Assembly (NCBI GenBank): GCA_002245135.1
Contig: NGBS01000586.1
Coordinates: 186,001-250,000 of the forward strand
DNA length: 64,000 bases
Direction: 5' to 3'
Source of the DNA: Proteromonas lacertae
Taxonomy: Eukaryota; Sar; Bigyra; Opalinata; Proteromonadidae
The notes beneath the pieces were generated by a model. That model saw only the letters and a program-made list of their open reading frames with translations, ran no database searches and was not told the origin of the DNA. Of the stretch, positions 49,133 through 59,980 are shown piece by piece. Position numbers and translations under genes: made by a program. Numbering within the stretch: position 1 is the stretch's first letter; each line of letters starts with the position of its first letter.

Positions 49133-49369
49133 ATAGCATGTGTGAGGTAAATTATAATTTTAATTTAACCTCAATTTATTTCTTAATAATGACTATTTGT
49201 GATTTTTATTTATCATAAATAGCTTGAATGCAATATACAATTGATATTTAGTTCTTTATAAGAATTTTAGCTTTTAAAATAGTCTATGTGTGATTCTATT
49301 TTAAGTCAAACCATTTTCAAAAAGCTTGAAAAGTCACACTTTCTTTTTCTATTTATTTCTACTGACTGG

Positions 49370-51787
49370 ATGAGTTCTCCAGGAAATACCCCATTTAATG
49401 ATATGAATACAATAGATACAACTAATAGTTTTGGTTCTCCAATTTTAGTAGGTAATAATAATGCAAACATGTCTTTTAGTCTTGGTACGCCTACTTTAGA
49501 CTACACTACCCAATTGCCATTTGGAAGCTCACCATTAATGACTTCAGATTTTTCTTTAAACCCTCCAATGATATCACCGCATGGATCACCCTTAATGAAA
49601 CATACTTTACCTGACAAAGCACCAATACCGGTAAGTGTCGATATGATGACACAATCGCATATGAACCCAGAATTTAACGAAAACTACTTGAGGGAGTTAA
49701 TAAACCACGTTTTTGTTTGTCCAGAAATACGCTGTGCACATCCAGAATGTAATAATACCAAATTTAAATTATATCACTGTACTATGTGTAATATAAATCC
49801 CTCCGTGAATTGTGAAGCTTGTACATTCATTCATCATATGATAGAAGCGCATACAAAGCTGTGTAGCAATCCAAACTGCAGAATACCAGCATTTGAATCA
49901 ATTAAGAATTTATATGCTAAATCAGCTATAAAAGATAGAAAATATGAACAGCATATGTTATGTAATTTACCATCTCATTCACAATCATCTCCACAAATGA
50001 TGCAACAACAACAAATGCAAGATCCAATGAAATACTCAGCTTTAGTTCCTCCACCACAGACAATCAACGAAGTAAGTACGATCGCATTAAAACGACAAAT
50101 GGAAAATGGCACAATTATAGATGGAAATGAAAACAAGAAATTGAAATCTAATAGCATGAACAACGGTATAATGGATACATTACAAGGAAATGGAATGAAT
50201 AATAACAACAGCAATTCAACAGGAGCAACATGGGTAGAATCAGATATGAGAAGGAAAAAGCAAACACCTAAAAAAACTCATTCCAATCCAGCAGTTATTC
50301 CAGCACATTGGATAAAATGTACAATCTGTGGAAAAACAAGGAAAATCCCCAATACGTTAGATCCAGTAAGAATACCTCATTTTACCTGTGAATTAAACAT
50401 ATGGGACCCACCTTATAGTAATTGTAATGTAGGTGAAGAAATGAATAAAAATAATGCAACTATAGATTTACAAGGTAATTATGTAGAGTATGAACAAGAG
50501 AAAGAAGACTTTATGGAGAAATTGAAACAATTTCATCGCGATATGGGTACAGGTACTGTCTTAAGAACTCCAACATTAGGCAGAAAGGAAGTTGATTTAT
50601 ATCGATTATTTCGAGAAGTTACTGCAAATGGTGGATCAAGTTCAGTAGTTTCAAAAGAAGGTACTTGGGCTAAGATCTATCGAGGATTGGAGAATTTCTC
50701 TCCTACAGAAACCAGTGCTTCGTTTAGACTAAAGAAAATGTATAATAAATATTTATTACCATATGAACATCATTTGTTTCACTTTGATGATCCAAGAGGA
50801 AGTGGTGGAAGTGGTATAAATAATAGTGGTGAAGGAAATAAAGGCAAACGAGGAATGATGAATAGTTCAAATATGTCTAATAGAATGAATATTCCTTATC
50901 CATTACCTCCGAATAATAGAATAATGAATGATCAAAATTATATGAAACAGAATATGAAATTGCCAATGATTAATAATACTAAAATATATGGAAATAATAA
51001 TAATAACTCCAACAATTATCAGAATAATAATAAAGTGATTAATAATTTAAATTCTACAACAGCATCAGCAACTGCGTCATCATTGTCTTCTTCTTCATCA
51101 TCATCTTCAAATACAGCTAATACAGCTAATACACCAAATACAGCTTCATCATTACCAACCAATAGTAATAATATTATGGTGATCGAAAAATATTGGGTAT
51201 GCGAACAATGTGGGTTTCGAAACAATGAGAATTTGAAATATTGTAATCATTGTCAAGTGAGTAAATCACAAATGCAACAGAATCAAATTAATAAAGGAAT
51301 AGTATCAATGATGAAACAACAACAACAACAAATACTACATCATCATCCCAATAGCAACAACAACAGCAATATTGCATCTGTAAATAATAGTCATAATAAT
51401 AGCCAACAACAACAACAACAACATCCTCCACCACCTGCACCTCCTTCACTATCTCTCAACCAATCATTATCCTTAAATCCATCATCCGCTTCATCTTCAG
51501 CAGTATCAATACCAACAACAGTTGTACCATCATCATCATCTTCTTCATCTTCATTGCCAATGACAATTTCTTCCTCTAATTCAATAGCTACTAACTCTTT
51601 GAATAATATGGCTACTTCATCTTCAACAGCTAGTGTATCAGCTACTCAAATGAAGCAGAATCAACAATTGAAACAGCAACAAAATCAAATCAAACCTAAC
51701 TCCTCTGTTAATCCAGCAATTCAAAAGAAAAATGATTCAATTCCAATACCAATAAATCATCCAATTAGTAATAATAAAACTCAATAA
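49370..51787 (+). CDS. TAZ / CW / ARID / RanBP2-zinc-finger chromatin protein
   Basis: A single exon. Starting at the ATG at 49370 (MSSPGN) gives 805 residues; an in-frame ATG at 49286 would add 28. Domains in order: a TAZ-type zinc finger at about 100-178 (LINHVFVCPEIRCAHPEC...HCTMC...CEACTFIHHMIEAH...CSNPNCRIP), and a CW zinc finger at about 310-352 (HWIKCTICGKTRKIP...FTCELNIWDPPYSNC). An ARID/BRIGHT domain follows at about 378-470 (LGRKEVDLYRLFREVTANGG...WAKIYRGL), then a RanBP2-type finger at about 603-632 (YWVCEQCGFRNNENLKYCNHC). The remainder is Asn-, Gln- and Ser-rich activation-domain-like sequence. TAZ binds transactivators, CW reads methylated histone H3 lysine 4 and ARID binds AT-rich DNA. 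A transcriptional co-regulator is inferred. I know of no protein with this combination. Confidence 0.88.
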   Translation: MSSPGNTPFNDMNTIDTTNSFGSPILVGNNNANMSFSLGTPTLDYTTQLPFGSSPLMTSDFSLNPPMISPHGSPLMKHTLPDKAPIPVSVDMMTQSHMNPEFNENYLRELINHVFVCPEIRCAHPECNNTKFKLYHCTMCNINPSVNCEACTFIHHMIEAHTKLCSNPNCRIPAFESIKNLYAKSAIKDRKYEQHMLCNLPSHSQSSPQMMQQQQMQDPMKYSALVPPPQTINEVSTIALKRQMENGTIIDGNENKKLKSNSMNNGIMDTLQGNGMNNNNSNSTGATWVESDMRRKKQTPKKTHSNPAVIPAHWIKCTICGKTRKIPNTLDPVRIPHFTCELNIWDPPYSNCNVGEEMNKNNATIDLQGNYVEYEQEKEDFMEKLKQFHRDMGTGTVLRTPTLGRKEVDLYRLFREVTANGGSSSVVSKEGTWAKIYRGLENFSPTETSASFRLKKMYNKYLLPYEHHLFHFDDPRGSGGSGINNSGEGNKGKRGMMNSSNMSNRMNIPYPLPPNNRIMNDQNYMKQNMKLPMINNTKIYGNNNNNSNNYQNNNKVINNLNSTTASATASSLSSSSSSSSNTANTANTPNTASSLPTNSNNIMVIEKYWVCEQCGFRNNENLKYCNHCQVSKSQMQQNQINKGIVSMMKQQQQQILHHHPNSNNNSNIASVNNSHNNSQQQQQQHPPPPAPPSLSLNQSLSLNPSSASSSAVSIPTTVVPSSSSSSSSLPMTISSSNSIATNSLNNMATSSSTASVSATQMKQNQQLKQQQNQIKPNSSVNPAIQKKNDSIPIPINHPISNNKTQ

Positions 51788-51997
51788 AAACCCTTTTTTT
51801 ATATTTTATGATTGTAATTGATAAAATGTTGTTTTTAATTATGGTTTTATATTTTGAAAATTATATCTGTTAAATTTTTCAAATTCGTTATTCCAAACTA
51901 TAAGCTTGATTTGATATTTTATCAAGCCTAATTGAAATTAAAAAATTCATTTTCCTGCTAAATAAAGGGTTTAAAATAATATAAATAGTGTAAAACT

Positions 51998-54296
51998 ATG
52001 CAAGCCAATGTTGTAGACCCAAAAATGTATATTGCAGCAGAAGGTGAAGAAGATCAGTTAATCACAAATTGTATTTTCCCAAAGTAAATCAAAATTTTTG
52101 TTAAAATATATATAGATTTGGATTAGATCCAGGAAACTCAATAGGGTTGGAAGGTTGTACCACTACAGACACATATAACTCCCTTGAAGACTTTTTGAAA
52201 GAGTGTGGGATATATGAAGTAGAGACATTAAATTCTTATGCAACTAGCGGATCTTGTCAATTTTCGGCTTTAGGAGAACAGATGTATTGTCATTTCTTAT
52301 ATATAAACAAATAGTTACAATGAATTATCTTCAGAAAATTTTCGACCAGACATTTTACTTCGTCAAATAGCTGTAGATTCTATACGAAAGAATCCTTGTC
52401 TATATGAAGACTTTTTGTTATTTGCAAACCCTAGAACAAGAACACAAAATGCAATAGGTGGTAAGAGTGTAGGAATCGATGATTATACCACCAGAATGGA
52501 TTGCCTAAATTGTGATGGTGACCATATCACTTTACAAGCCTTAGCAGACTCCACATCTTCTATAATATACGTAATTAAATATTTACCAACAGGAAATATA
52601 TTTTTATCTGAAATTAGACCTCAGCCTCTCGATTCACCTCCATTATCGTCAACAATTAGATCTTTGTTCTATTTACCTTATCGTACCTTTTGGTTATCAT
52701 TAAGAGATGAAGCACATTATAAATCATTACATGTAAAGTCATTTCACCACTATGATTTCATAATTCAGGATTGTCCTATCTGCCATGAACCTTTAAATAC
52801 AAAAATTGAGCCAAATGCAAGACTAAATTGTTGTAGACATTTATGTCATAGTTCCTGCTTAATTGATTGGATTACTATTACTGATATGTGTCCTTTATGT
52901 AAGATTAAATCAAATTATTTATATATATTGAATGCTAAAGGTACAACAGCAAAGAAAATGACAATAAAGAAACAATATGTAACAGATTATTATAAAAAGT
53001 CATGTAGAAAATTGTATGTTTAGTTATCATATTTTATGTATAGTGATCCAACTGATGATATTGTCTGTGCAATCTGTGGTTATGGAGATAAAGAGAAGCA
53101 GTTGTTATTATGCGATAGTAGCTGTGGAAAAGCATATCATACATTTTGTATTGGTTTAGAAACAGTACCAGAAGTATATATATATATATTATTATTTTCT
53201 TAATAGGGTGATTGGTACTGTACACCATGTAGATTATTACAAGAAAGAAAATTATCTTGTGAAAAGAATAAAATGGATAACTCAAGTCAAATCATTAACA
53301 CAACAACAACAACAACAACAAATACAACTTCTTCATCTGTTTCTTCATTTTCATTATCAAATTCTACAGAAAATACAATAACTACGACTGCTACTCCAAA
53401 ACCAAATACTCGATCATCATCTTCAACATTAATTACTCCAAAGAAAGAAACAGAATCAAATAAAGGAATAAAAAGGAAAACTTCCTTATTTTCAGCAGTA
53501 GAACAGAAATATTTGGAAGATAAAATATTGGAATTATATTGTGAGCCAAAACAAAGATCTAATTCATCATCATCCTTATCATCATTAAATAGTTCAGAGA
53601 CTAACAGTCAACAATCACAATATCAACAAAATCAATTACAAAGACAAGATGATTCTGTTCCACATGTATTAAAATATTATTATTATTAAAATTATTTTTA
53701 AAAATAGATAAATGCAACAAATGCAAATAAAAGAAGAAGAAGAAATCCAGACGCATTTGTCATCGCTCAATCTCCTGTATTTGGAACAAGAAGAGATATT
53801 CAACCAATTCATGAAATCAATAATTTAAGTGAAAGTGAAGTATTGGAATTGATGGATATAGCTGCAAATGATGATATTGATTTGGTTAATCATCAGAAGA
53901 ATGCAACAAAGAAGTTGTTGTTATTTCCACAAGTTCATTTTAAGATAAGAGAAAGTTCAGCTTCATTACATAAGTTTTTAAATGTTGGATTATTACAGAT
54001 TATTATGTATTTTTGTTATTTATTATTTTAATATAGAAAATGGTTAACCCCTTTTCCTAACAATGAAGAACAACCGATTAGTGTTCGATTAAATATATTA
54101 AGACTTATAGAAGTATTACCGATAAGATTAAGTGACTTGAGAAAGTGTCAAAAGCTTGGGAAAGTATTTTTATTTATATTTATATTATTAGCTTATATTA
54201 CATATTGCTTGTAAAGAAGCAAAATATGATTTAATTAGAGAACGAGCCATTTTGTTGATATTTAGATTGAGTGGCTTAGTCTATGATAAACAATAA
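51998..54296 (+). CDS. OTU / RING / PHD / IWS1-TFIIS-N domain ubiquitin-chromatin protein
   Basis: Eight exons: 51998-52083, 52116-52283, 52315-53013, 53044-53173, 53207-53665, 53708-54006, 54037-54163 and 54192-54296. Introns are 28-42 nt; the model gives 690 residues. Residues about 75-245 form an OTU cysteine-protease fold: SGSCQFSALGEQ (catalytic Cys; the usual Asp before it is Ser), DHITLQALADST, and FWLSLRDEAHYKSLH (catalytic His). A RING follows at about 260-305 (CPICHEPL...CCRHLCHSSCLIDWI...CPLC), then a PHD finger at about 326-373 (CAICGYGDKEKQLLLCDSSCGKAYHTFC...WYCTPC). An Asn/Thr/Ser-rich linker leads to a C-terminal TFIIS-N/IWS1-like helical domain (WLTPFPNNEEQPISVRLNILRLIEVLPI). 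RING plus PHD resembles PHRF1. Deubiquitinase and ligase modules in one chain suggest ubiquitin editing at transcribed chromatin (inference). Confidence 0.85.
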
Positions 54297-54374
54297 TTTA
54301 TAAAATTTCATTATGTTTGTTTGGATTTTTTAACACTAATTCCAAAATTTACATTTATATATTCAATAATTTAG

Positions 54375-55559
54375 TTATAATCTTAATTCTCCCAAAAATA
54401 TCTTTGAATCACTACCACATGAACCAATAATTGGTTTAGTTGGATGAAAATCAACATCATTCACGCAACTAGTATGTCCAGGCAATCTATATTTAATTTT
54501 CTCACTATTAACATCCCAAATGTATAAAAAAGTATCTGATGAACCACAGCAAACATAATTATCATTTAATGACCAACAACAGCCTATTAAATTCTTCTCA
54601 TAAGCACATTCATGTCCTTGAAATGTGTGTAAGCATCTTTCATTCTCTGTGAATGGTTTTATATCAAAAATGTGACAAGTTCTATCTTCTGAATTAGTCA
54701 ATCTATTAACTATATAATAGAAATAATATACAATTTAGTACCATCATGATTTAATCTCATTGACAAGATTGTATCATTATGATTGTTTAATTCAAATAAT
54801 ACTTTATCATTTCTTGTATCCCAACACTATATTATAATTTATATGATATTTATACTTGCACAATATTATCCAAAGATCCTCCAAACACTCTCTCACTATC
54901 TAAATCAAAACACACTGAAGTGATTTGAAATTTATATTGAAATGTCTTTACTGGCTCTTTCTGTCGAACGTCCCATATTCTTACTGTACCATCATCGGAT
55001 CCTGAACAAATTAACATATTTCCTCTTTTTTCACAATCACAGGAGTTAACATAGGATGTATGACCTCTCATTCTTTTCTTTGGAACACCTCTCTATATTA
55101 AGTATCATAAGTGTATTATATATATACTTCTAAATCCCAAAGTGCTAATGTCTTATCTGCAGAACAACTTGCTATACCTTGTGAATCAGACGACCAACTT
55201 ACTTGAAATACAGCATTTTTATGACCCTAAAAAGAGTGAATTAAGATTTAATACAGTGAATTGATAATTTCTATATGATCCGTCTTCTATATCCCACATG
55301 ATTATTGTATGATCCATTGAAGCTGTTGCTAATGAACGACCATTAGGAGCAAACTTCAAACTGAATATTGGACCTTTATGTCCTGTTAATAATATTGATT
55401 TTTTCTCTTGATTAGCGTTTTGATGAATTACCATTTGCTATTATGTCTATAAATGCACTTTTATACACTATTTACTTCTGCTTTCTTTACCACCATAGTT
55501 CCAGATGTATCAACTCTAGCTCTTTTTGTAGGTTGCTCTAAATCATTGTTATCACTCAT
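54375..55559 (-). CDS. SNRNP40: U5 snRNP 40-kDa WD40 protein
   Basis: Six exons: 55559-55476, 55437-55255, 55226-55128, 55092-54856, 54826-54742 and 54709-54375. Introns are 28-38 nt; the protein is 340 residues. Seven WD40 blades can be counted, with order and wording as in SNRNP40: ILLTGHKGPIFSLKFAPNG, GHKNAVFQVSWSSD, MRGHTSYVNSCDCEKRGNMLICSGSDDGTVRIWDVR, then FGGSLDNIVQCWDTR, and finally KYRLPGHTSCVNDVDFHPTKPIIGSCGSD. SNRNP40 is part of the U5 small nuclear ribonucleoprotein, next to PRP8 and SNU114. Its presence fits with the intron-dense genome. The first intron model (38 nt) contains two possible acceptors; the one chosen keeps the frame open. Confidence 0.95.
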
Positions 55560-55717
55560 ATTTGATTTATAAAAAGAGAAATTTAAATATTTCAATTCTA
55601 TATTGACAAAGAACTAGTCAAAATAGAATTGTATAATCAAATTCTCATTTTTTTTTCTTTTTCTCTCAATTAAGTATAAGATGAGATCGCTTATAGAATT
55701 TATAGTTTTTTTTAGCA

Positions 55718-55967
55718 ATGGACGCAGCAGGTAAAGCATCAAATTCAGGAGGTGTGCGTCGTAGAGGTCGAACATCAAATGGAAGCAAAAATCCTTCATC
55801 ATTTAATGATGGAGGTTTACGTATTGCTACAGATGATCATCCAGGAATCTATGTGTATATAATATTGCATTTTTATTTATAGTGGTCCACAATCAGTTTT
55901 AATTTTATGTTTGGGATTTATTGGTGTAGTAATCTTATTACACATTATTGGAAAGATGAGATCATAA
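55718..55967 (+). CDS. SEC61B: Sec61 complex beta subunit
   Basis: Two exons, 55718-55854 and 55883-55967, around a 28-nt intron give 73 residues. The N terminus is Gly/Arg/Ser-rich (SGGVRRRGRTSNG). It is followed by the family hallmark TDDHPGIYVGPQSVLILCLGFI (TDDSPGLKVGP in animals), then one tail-anchor helix (VVILLHIIGKMRS). The splice junction falls inside the conserved Tyr-Val-Gly-Pro. It is the tail-anchored beta subunit of the ER protein-translocation channel. It starts about 160 bp from the divergent SNRNP40 gene. Fully normal in size and motif. Confidence 0.96.
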
Positions 55968-56115
55968 ATTTTAATATGAAAATAAATCCATTAATATTTT
56001 ATTAGTTTATGTATTTGGAAATAATACCAAAAAAACATCATAATTTGCGTCAAAGAAATTACTAATACCTGACTAGTTATGTATTATAAAGAACGAATAG
56101 AAAATAATTTTCAAT

Positions 56116-57042
56116 TCATCTGTTATTAACTAATGGTGAGTATTTTTGTGTAAATGTCTTGCAATATTGACACATTTTACATAATGAACACATATTGTTT
56201 TCATTAACTTGCTTAATATAGAACCATATAGGTCTTGCGTGGCTTAATCTACTACACTGATACATTCTTTCACCAGTAAAATCAATACCAATTGACCAAT
56301 CACTAATATCATCTCTATTAACATTAACTGCACAACTGTAACAAATATACTGATTTTCTTGATTTTGATATCTAAAACATAATATTTTTTGTATTGATTT
56401 ATGATCCATACAACAAACTACTCTTTTTCTCATTAATTTATTAAATTCTTCTATTACACGAGCATTTGCTGCATACATTGTATCTGGCACTAATTCACCA
56501 CCTCTATAAATATCATTACCTGTCACATTTGGTCTTCTTCTCTTCACTTGTTGAGGTGTTGTTGATTCTGTACTATCTTCTGTATTTGTCTCTGCTTTTT
56601 GTGTAGGTGGTGTTACTACTGCTGATAGTAGTGCTCGAGGTGGTTCTAAAAATGGATTTACTGATGGTAAAATTCTAGTAACTGTAGAAAGTGGAATTGG
56701 CGGTAGCAGTGGAGGTGATGGCGGTCTTGGTGGTTGAACCATAACTGGTGAACCTGTTGTTGGAGTAAATGAAGATGGTATTTCTGATAATTCGTCTGAA
56801 AATCTATCACGATATTTTGAATCATTTGCATTTGGTGAAATATATACTATTAATGGTAAGTAAGATGTTGTTAAAACTCGAACATTTGTCTGAGTCTCAG
56901 CATCTTCTGTATTAATCTCGAATCCATCAGGTAAAACTTCATCTAATGGATTGTTGAAGTTATGCATATCTTCTAAATAAAATAAGTTACTTTGCAATAA
57001 CCTTAAATAGTTTTCCGATAAAGTTTCTGGTTTCTTTGACAT
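56116..57042 (-). CDS. Unrecognised protein with C-terminal cysteine-rich region
   Basis: A single frame of 308 residues from the ATG at 57042. The N-terminal half is acidic, then Pro-rich (QPPRPPSPPLLPPIPLS, about residues 103-118, a good SH3 or WW ligand). The C-terminal third contains eleven cysteines, several paired (VVCCMDH, YICYSC, MCSLCKMCQYC), suggesting one or more zinc sites of non-standard spacing. KRRRP near residue 170 could be a nuclear signal. I do not recognise a family. Start and end are unambiguous, and no intron is needed. Confidence 0.6.
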   Translation of the reverse strand: MSKKPETLSENYLRLLQSNLFYLEDMHNFNNPLDEVLPDGFEINTEDAETQTNVRVLTTSYLPLIVYISPNANDSKYRDRFSDELSEIPSSFTPTTGSPVMVQPPRPPSPPLLPPIPLSTVTRILPSVNPFLEPPRALLSAVVTPPTQKAETNTEDSTESTTPQQVKRRRPNVTGNDIYRGGELVPDTMYAANARVIEEFNKLMRKRVVCCMDHKSIQKILCFRYQNQENQYICYSCAVNVNRDDISDWSIGIDFTGERMYQCSRLSHARPIWFYIKQVNENNMCSLCKMCQYCKTFTQKYSPLVNNR

Positions 57043-57293
57043 ATCCTATGTTATTTCTATAACTTACATAGGTTTAAGTAAAAATATTTTTACAATCGTT
57101 TACACAACTGTGTATATAATATATCTTTATAAACTTTTACATAAAAAAAACAAACTATAATACACTGTATTAATTAATACATGTATTTGTAACAACCAAA
57201 AAATATCTTTAATTTTTGTCAAGTAGATATTGTGTACATTTGATTTAATTATTTTGTCTTATAATATACAACAAAATCTTTATATAGTAGGAA

Positions 57294-59395
57294 ATGACTC
57301 AGTTAGATAAGCAATTCAATGCATTAAGAGCATTAAAACCGAATAAAGTTTGCTTTAACTGCGGAGCAAAAGTATTCTTAGTAGTAATATTGTAATTTGT
57401 TGTAGGGTCCAACTTGTTTAGTGCAAGATTATCAAATCCTAGTTTGTTCCACTTGTGGTGGAGTGCAGTATGGTTTATTCTGATTTATTTAATAGTAAAA
57501 ATCTAGGTAATACAATCCACAAATTAGCTTTAGTCAAACATACAAACCAAGTTTGTTTAGAACTATCAGCAGGTGGTAATGAAAATGTTGCAAAGAAATA
57601 TCTAGAAAAATACAAAAATGATCCACCAAAGCCTAAAGATAATAAGGATGAAGAAGTAATAAAAAATTGGATTCAAGCTGTTTTTATTGATAAAAAATTC
57701 AAAGCACATGAAGAAACAGAAGAAGAGAAAGCAGCAGCTGCAAGAAAGGCAAGAGAAGAAAAGAAGAAGAAGAAGAAAATGGAACAATCAGATGATGATG
57801 ATGATGATGATGATAAAGAAAAGAAAAAGAAGAAGAAGGAAAAGAAAGACAAAGAAAAAGATGATAAAAAGGAAGAAGGTGGTGGTGATGATAAAAAAGA
57901 TAAAAAGAAGAAAGGCAAAGAAAAAGAAAAAAAACATAAAAAACATCACAAAAAGAATAAAGTTCCAAAAGATGGAAAAGAAGTTGCTTGGGAAGATAAA
58001 GAACTTGAAAAATGTGATGAAAAGAATCATATTAAAATTAATGGAATTGTTTATAAAATTGATAATCAAGAATATGCTTTTGGAAGTAAATCTACAATAT
58101 TTTTAAGTCATATTTCTAAGCATAAAGCTTCTATTTTTGCGATGAAACATTTTCAACTTGCTGTATATTCATTTATTTATTTATTTTTATATATTATATA
58201 GAATGATGAGATAAGTCGTTCAGCACAAATTGAAATTGAAACTCTTCAAAAGATACACGGTCATCACAATATTATTCAAGTTTATGCGATTGGTAGAAAA
58301 AATGATTCAAATCCTAAAGAAATATATATTGTTGAAGAAAATGGAGTAAAAGGTGATTTATTCAATTTCACTAAAGATCTAATAAAAGAGAATAAAACAT
58401 TAAATGACAAAGAAGTATATAAAATAATGATGGATTTATGTATAGCAGTTAGATTTCTACATGAACAAGAAACACCAATAATGCATAGAGATATACGTCC
58501 AGAAAATTTCGTTTTGTGTAGTAACGACCATTGGAAATTAATTGATTTCGGTTCATGTTATGAAGGAGCAATTGATGTTTCAAATGATGAAGAATTGAAA
58601 AAAGAATTGGATTTTATTGAGAAGAATACAAATATATTATATCGTGCTCCTGAGGAAATGAAAGGATATAATTATAGAGATAATGAAGTGGAGAAAATAG
58701 ATGAAAGTGTAGATATTTGGGCATTAGGTTGTGTTATGTATAAATTAGGATATTTAAAGAATCCATTTGAAGATACTGGTAAACCTGGTAGAGTAAACCC
58801 TAAAAAACTATTTCCATCAGGTGATACACATTCTAGAATATTCCAGAATATGATAGTTCAAATGTTAACATACAATAGTGAAGAAAGAATTGATATAAAT
58901 CAAGTCATGTTGTTATTAAAAGTTCAATTAGGTTCTGATTTTAAAATGCCTGAAAGTGAAGAAAGTAGTGATGAAGAACCAAGTCAACCAGCAACTTCAA
59001 CTGCTCCTGTTGCTACATTACCATCCTCTAAACCTAATACACCTAAAGCTCCACCAGAAGCTGCAACTCCTCCAGCTGCCGCTGGTAATTTACCTAATCC
59101 ATTTGCGGTTAATCCTTTTACACAAAAACCTGCTGATAATGCTTCTTTTACTGCTCCATTACCATCTTCTACTGTTAATCCATTTTTACAAGCAAGTTCA
59201 GCAGAACCTGCAGCTACACCACCTCCAGTTCCAAATAGAAAGACATCTAAAAAAGAAAAATCAGATGATGATGATGATGATGATGAAAATAAGAAGAAAA
59301 AGAAACATAAATCTAAAGCAAGAGCTGCATCTCAAGCTATAGTATCTGGAGGTGAAGATGATGATGATGAAAAAGAAGAAGAAGAAGAAAAGTAA
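57294..59395 (+). CDS. ArfGAP - NAK-family (AAK1/GAK-type) kinase fusion with NPF motifs
   Basis: Four exons: 57294-57371, 57406-57467, 57496-58162 and 58202-59395. Introns are 34, 28 and 39 nt; the model gives 666 residues to the first stop. Residues about 1-120 are an ArfGAP zinc domain (CFNCGAKGPTCLVQDYQILVCSTCGGVHKNLG). The arginine finger expected after CxxCxxxx is Lys. A Lys/Asp-rich linker leads to a kinase at about 235-525, with FAMKHF (catalytic Lys), HRDIRPENFV and DFGS all intact and of the Numb-associated kinase type. The tail has three NPF motifs (NPFAVNPFT, NPFLQ) that bind EH domains. AAK1/GAK kinases phosphorylate clathrin adaptors and ArfGAPs shed coats. The fusion thus joins two steps of vesicle-coat control. 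The same frame reopens downstream after a disrupted repeat, so the true C terminus may be at 60685. Confidence 0.88.
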
Positions 59396-59980
59396 AGAAA
59401 GATCTAAATCTAAGGCTAATGCTTGGGGAAGTGATGCTGAAGATGATGATGATGAAAAAAAGAAGAAGAAGAAAATAAAGAAAGATCTAAATCTAAGCAA
59501 TGCTAATGATGCTGAAGATGATGATGAAAAAAAGAAGAAAAAAAATAAAGAAAGAAAGTAAAGCAATGAATGAAGATGATGATGAAAAAGAAGAAGAAGA
59601 AGAAATCCAAAGCTAGAACTGCATCTGTAGTTGTAGTTTCTGGAGGTGAAGAAGAAGATGACAAGAAAAAGAAGAAGAAGAGTAAAAAAGACTCAAAAGT
59701 TGAGGTTTCTGGAGATGAAAATGAAGATGATAAGAAGAAGAAAAAGAGGACTAAATCAAGAACTGCATCTGTAGTAGTTGTTTCTGGAGGTGAAGAAGAA
59801 GACGATAAAAAGAAAAAGAAGAAGAGTAAAAAAGTAGAAGTATCAGGAGATGAAGATGAAGATGATAAGAAGAAAAAGAAATCAAGAACAAAATCAAGAA
59901 CAAAATCAATAGCTGCAGCTTCAGGTGGTGAAGACAGTGATGATGATGATAAAAAGAAGAAAAAGAAAGCATCAAAACAG
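59240..59980 (+). repeat. Coding tandem repeat of acidic/lysine units
   Basis: A degenerate minisatellite with a unit of about 95-125 bp: a GAT/GAA run, an AAG run, then AGTAAA, then a Ser-Arg-Thr linker and GTATCTGGAGGTGAA. Units near 59620 and 59765 are nearly identical in their core (gtttctggaggtgaagaaga). The A-rich parts vary in length, which shifts frame between 59393 and 59570. Confidence 0.75.

Noticed and set aside
49286-49369. Upstream in-frame start for the TAZ/CW/ARID gene
   Set aside because: The extra 28 residues are hydrophobic and unlike the rest. The Met at 49370 followed by a Ser/Pro/Asn-rich start is more plausible, though not proven.
57602-58106. Several overlapping open frames on both strands over the Lys/Asp-rich linker of the ArfGAP-kinase
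   Set aside because: They are compositional shadows of GAT/AAG repeats, read as poly-Ser, poly-Phe or poly-Met. The ArfGAP-to-kinase frame explains the region.
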